A stretch of 9,178 bases of DNA from contig JAFNAJ010000072.1 of the NCBI GenBank assembly GCA_017860085.1, positions 1 through 9,178 on the forward strand. Reading direction: 5' to 3'. The stretch is from Acidobacteriota bacterium. Lineage in GTDB: Bacteria > Acidobacteriota > Vicinamibacteria > Vicinamibacterales > JAFNAJ01. Below, one piece after another: positions 7,244 through 9,178 of this stretch. Within the stretch, counting starts at the first letter, position 1. The number at the start of each line of letters is the position of its first letter. Made by a program: the position numbers and the translations under genes. Below the pieces are notes generated by a model that was not told the origin of the DNA, did not search any database, and saw nothing but the letters and a program-made list of their open reading frames with translations.

Positions 7244-8718
7244 TGGTCGTCAGAATCGCACTCGGACTCACACTCGCCGCGTCCGCGGCCTTCGCGCAGA
7301 TTCCCGATCGGCCCGAGAAGCTACGGTTCGAGCCGATCACGTTCCAGACGCCGCGGGTGAAGGACTACCAGGCGAAGCTGAAGAACGGCATCCCCGTGTT
7401 CGTGGCCTCCACGGGCAAGGAGGGCACTCCGCTCGTCCGCGTCACCGCTTCGTGGCGGGGCGGGGCGTACCTCGATCCCAAGGGCAAGGAAGGACTGGCC
7501 GCGCTCGCCGGCTCGCAGATGACGCAGGGCGGAACCGCCACGCTCGACGCGGCCGCGCTCGAGGATCGCCTGGAGGCGCTCGCCGCCACGCTCACCAGCG
7601 CCTGCGGGGACACCAACTGCACCCTCTCGCTGCAGGTGTTGGAGAAGGATCTGAACGACGGGCTCGACCTCTTCGTGCAGGTGCTGACCGAGCCGGCGTT
7701 CGCCCAGGACCGGCTCGACCTCGCGAAGCGCCTGGCCAGCCAGCGCATCAGCCGCCGAAACGACGATGTGACGTCGATCGCGGGGTATCAGCTGGGCTAT
7801 CTCCTGTTCGGCGATGGCTTCTTCGCGAGCGCGGGTGATACGAAGGCGAGCATCGATGCCATCACGCGCGACGACCTGAAGGCGTTCCACGCGCGCATGC
7901 TCCACCCGGGCAACCTCGTGGTCTCAGCGGCAGGCCGGCTCGATCGGAAAGTGCTGCTCGACACGCTGGACCGGAAGCTGGGGACGCTGGCGCCGCGCGC
8001 GGATGCCCAGGTCAGCCCGAAGGTGCCGGCCCCTGACTTCCCGCGGAAGCCTGGAATCTACGTCACCGACAAGGACGCGCCACAGGCCATGGTGCGGTGG
8101 GCGCTCCCCGGAATGCGGCGGACCGACCCGGACTGGCATGCGGCGTTCGTGCTGAACCAGGTGCTGGGCGGCTCGGGCTTCACCAGTCGCCTGATGAAGA
8201 AGATCCGATCTGACGAGGGACTCACGTACGGCGTGTACTCGACGCTCGAGCCGGGTCCGTACTGGCGTGGCGACATGACGGGCCGCGTGCAGACGAAGAA
8301 CCGGTCAGTGGCCTACGTGCTGCGCCTGGCGCTCGACGAGATGCGCAAGCTCAGGGAGCAGCCGGTCACCGACGAGGAGCTGCGGGTCATCAAGGACGGC
8401 ATCATCGAGGCATTCCCCAGTCAGTGGTCGAGCAAGCCGGTCATCGTCACGCGGTTTGCCGACGAGGCGCGGGAGGGGTGGCCGCCCGACTGGTGGGCCA
8501 ACTACCGCGAGAAGGTCCAGGCCGTGACGCCGGCCGACGTGCAGCGGATGGCCCAGAGGCTGCTCGACCCGCAGCAGTTGGTGATCGTCGCGGTGGGAAA
8601 GGCGTCGGAGATGGAGCCGGGGGATCCGGACCATCCCGGCGCGCTCGCCGACGTGGCGCCGCTGCCGCTGGTGCGGGTGCCGCTGCGCGACCCGCTCACG
8701 CTCGCGCCGATGCGTTAG
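7243..8718 (+). CDS. M16-family peptidase-like protein, non-catalytic partner subunit
   Basis: This 491-residue exported protein has the M16 fold without the zinc site. After a signal peptide (about 1-18, ending AFA before QIP) comes the usual first strand pair. At the place of HxxEH it reads GLAALAGSQMTQGGT (about 84-98), with no His or Glu, so it cannot bind zinc. The C-terminal half keeps the substrate-binding signature of non-catalytic partners: a glycine-rich loop LGGSGFTSRL (308-317), then Arg322 and Tyr329 in KIRSDEGLTYGVYS. This is the known M16B design in which one subunit supplies zinc and the other the R/Y pair. Cys121 and Cys126 may form a disulfide. GGAGG (7231-7235) sits 7 bases before the ATG at 7243, which overlaps the upstream TGA by one base. 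The GTG at 7240 is possible but too close to that site. Confidence 0.88.
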   Translation: MVVRIALGLTLAASAAFAQIPDRPEKLRFEPITFQTPRVKDYQAKLKNGIPVFVASTGKEGTPLVRVTASWRGGAYLDPKGKEGLAALAGSQMTQGGTATLDAAALEDRLEALAATLTSACGDTNCTLSLQVLEKDLNDGLDLFVQVLTEPAFAQDRLDLAKRLASQRISRRNDDVTSIAGYQLGYLLFGDGFFASAGDTKASIDAITRDDLKAFHARMLHPGNLVVSAAGRLDRKVLLDTLDRKLGTLAPRADAQVSPKVPAPDFPRKPGIYVTDKDAPQAMVRWALPGMRRTDPDWHAAFVLNQVLGGSGFTSRLMKKIRSDEGLTYGVYSTLEPGPYWRGDMTGRVQTKNRSVAYVLRLALDEMRKLREQPVTDEELRVIKDGIIEAFPSQWSSKPVIVTRFADEAREGWPPDWWANYREKVQAVTPADVQRMAQRLLDPQQLVIVAVGKASEMEPGDPDHPGALADVAPLPLVRVPLRDPLTLAPMR

Positions 8719-8725
8719 CGGGAGA

Positions 8726-8738
8726 GCGGGGGGCCCGC
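8726..8738 (+). other. Short GC hairpin after the M16 operon
   Basis: GCGGG (8726-8730) and CCCGC (8734-8738) pair across GGG, eight bases after the stop codon. No T-tract follows. It may mark the 3' end of the M16 message, but such short GC hairpins are common by chance in DNA of this composition. Confidence 0.25.
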
Positions 8739-8765
8739 CCTCGGCGAGTCGGAGCGCGGCGTCCG

Positions 8766-8870
8766 TCACCGCTCGACGGGTGCCGCGTTCCTCAGCACGT
8801 TGACCGTGAAGAGCACCAGGGCCACGATCACCACCATCGACCCGAGCGCCACGAAAGGCTCTGACTGCCG
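8766..8870 (-). pseudogene. 3' remnant of a membrane-protein gene, possibly haem-copper oxidase subunit I
   Basis: On the minus strand a 34-codon open stretch ends in TGA at 8766-8768. It reads SEPFVALGSMVVIVALVLFT and then VNVLRNAAPVER (first and second halves of the product). It is one transmembrane helix with a short basic tail, and almost every codon ends in G or C, as in the real genes here. The form ...ALGSMVVIVALVLFTVNVLR resembles the last helix and C-terminus of cytochrome oxidase subunit I. That identity is from memory of the family and is tentative. An in-frame stop (8871-8873) closes it upstream, and there is no start with a ribosome site, so it is most likely the leftover end of a gene once convergent with the M16 operon. 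A small unrelated membrane peptide from the ATG at 8837 (minus strand) is the alternative. Confidence 0.4.
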
Positions 8871-8910
8871 TCATGCGGGTCCGGCCGACAGGAATGGGAT
8901 GGGCGTGAAC

Positions 8911-8952
8911 GGGGTCAGATGTGAAAAAAGTTGAGATTCAAGACCTGACCCC
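8911..8952 (+). repeat. REP-like palindromic element (GGGGTCAG...CTGACCCC)
   Basis: A 42-bp element is bounded by the perfect 8-bp inverted repeat GGGGTCAG (8911-8918) and CTGACCCC (8945-8952). Pairing continues imperfectly inwards (T8920-A8943, T8922-A8941, then GAA 8923-8925 with TTC 8937-8939) around an A-rich loop. The AT-rich core differs from the surrounding GC-rich DNA. Short GGGGTCAG-bounded palindromes of this kind are known as scattered repeats linked to REP-associated tyrosine (Y1/IS200-like) transposases. No transposase is in the window, so any mobility would be in trans. Confidence 0.6.
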
Positions 8953-8961
8953 AGATCCCCG

Positions 8962-9178
8962 ATGACCACGAACTCAGCCAAGCCAGGTTCCCCCGCGTTG
9001 CGCTTCGACATCGTGGCGGGTCTGACGGCCGCGGCCGTCGTCCTGCCCAAGGCGATGGCCTACGCGACGGTTGCAGGATTGCCCGTCGCCGTCGGCCTCT
9101 ACACCGCCTTCGTCCCGATGGTCATCTACGCGCTGCTCGGCTCGTCGTGCGTGCTCAGCGTCAGCTCGACCACCACGC
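8962..9178 (+). CDS. SulP (SLC26)-family inorganic anion transporter, 3'-truncated
   Basis: The first 72 residues of a SulP transporter (sulfate permease or bicarbonate-type) are visible, with the frame open to the window edge. After a short polar N-terminus (MTTNSAKPGSPA) comes the signature LRFDIVAGLTAAAVVLPKAM, then AYATVAGLPVAVGLYTAFVP and MVIYALLGSS. These are the first transmembrane helices and anion-site region of the family, normally written DxxAGxxVxxxxxPxxMAYA. A lysine replaces the common glutamine after the proline, as in one recognisable subgroup. The ATG at 8962 is the only usable start, because an in-frame TGA at 8932-8934 lies upstream with no other start codon between. The preceding bases (CCCCAGATCCCCG) have no Shine-Dalgarno, and the REP-like element ends 9 bases before the ATG. 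The substrate is undetermined; sulfate or bicarbonate are usual. Confidence 0.88.
   Translation, partial: MTTNSAKPGSPALRFDIVAGLTAAAVVLPKAMAYATVAGLPVAVGLYTAFVPMVIYALLGSSCVLSVSSTTT

Noticed and set aside
8719..8961. Possible IS200/Y1 transposase or other mobile gene beside the REP-like element
   Set aside because: No open frame in this stretch on either strand encodes transposase motifs. Only the palindrome itself and the membrane-protein remnant can be supported.
1..9178. CRISPR array, tRNA, rRNA, riboswitch or defence system
   Set aside because: Reading both strands showed no regularly spaced direct repeats, no cloverleaf with a T-loop, and no conserved rRNA or riboswitch cores. All complete genes belong to transporter, protease, methyltransferase or signalling families, apart from the unknown secreted protein.

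Overview
The window is high-GC bacterial DNA with tightly packed genes, nearly all on the plus strand and with G or C at most third codon positions. Several features fit a soil-type Acidobacteriota, perhaps Vicinamibacteria: a secreted glycine-rich protein with a GTWQLDPESS motif, an S41 lipoprotein protease, and an active/inactive M16 peptidase pair. The taxon is an inference from gene style; no rRNA or other marker gene is present.

Layout. Positions 1-1170 hold the C-terminal three quarters of a DASS/SLC13 anion or dicarboxylate transporter cut by the window edge. An ICMT/PEMT-type membrane methyltransferase (1171-1773) abuts it with no gap. After a 119-bp gap with a plausible promoter come a small secreted glycine-rich protein (1893-2561) and an S41 lipoprotein protease (2613-3935). 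A 220-bp gap with an inverted repeat precedes a globin-coupled diguanylate cyclase (4156-5334), predicted to convert haem-bound oxygen state into cyclic di-GMP. A perfect 10-bp GC hairpin ends at its stop codon. A new unit follows: a zinc M16 peptidase with intact HxxEH (5459-7243), overlapped by a second M16 subunit lacking that motif (7243-8718). They probably form one periplasmic complex.

The stretch 8719-8961 is the most irregular part. It holds a minus-strand remnant of a membrane protein (8766-8870), possibly the last helix of a haem-copper oxidase subunit I. It also holds a 42-bp palindromic REP-like element bounded by GGGGTCAG/CTGACCCC (8911-8952). Nine bases later the 5' end of a SulP-family anion transporter begins (8962 to the window edge), with no visible Shine-Dalgarno sequence.

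The main theme is envelope biology: two transporters at the edges, three exported proteases or protease-like proteins, one secreted protein of unknown role, and one cytoplasmic oxygen/c-di-GMP sensor. I found no CRISPR array, tRNA, rRNA, complete insertion sequence, phage gene or toxin-antitoxin pair, and no convincing undescribed multigene system. The REP-like element with its neighbouring gene remnant, the architecture of the M16 pair and the oxygen-sensing cyclase are the points most worth following.
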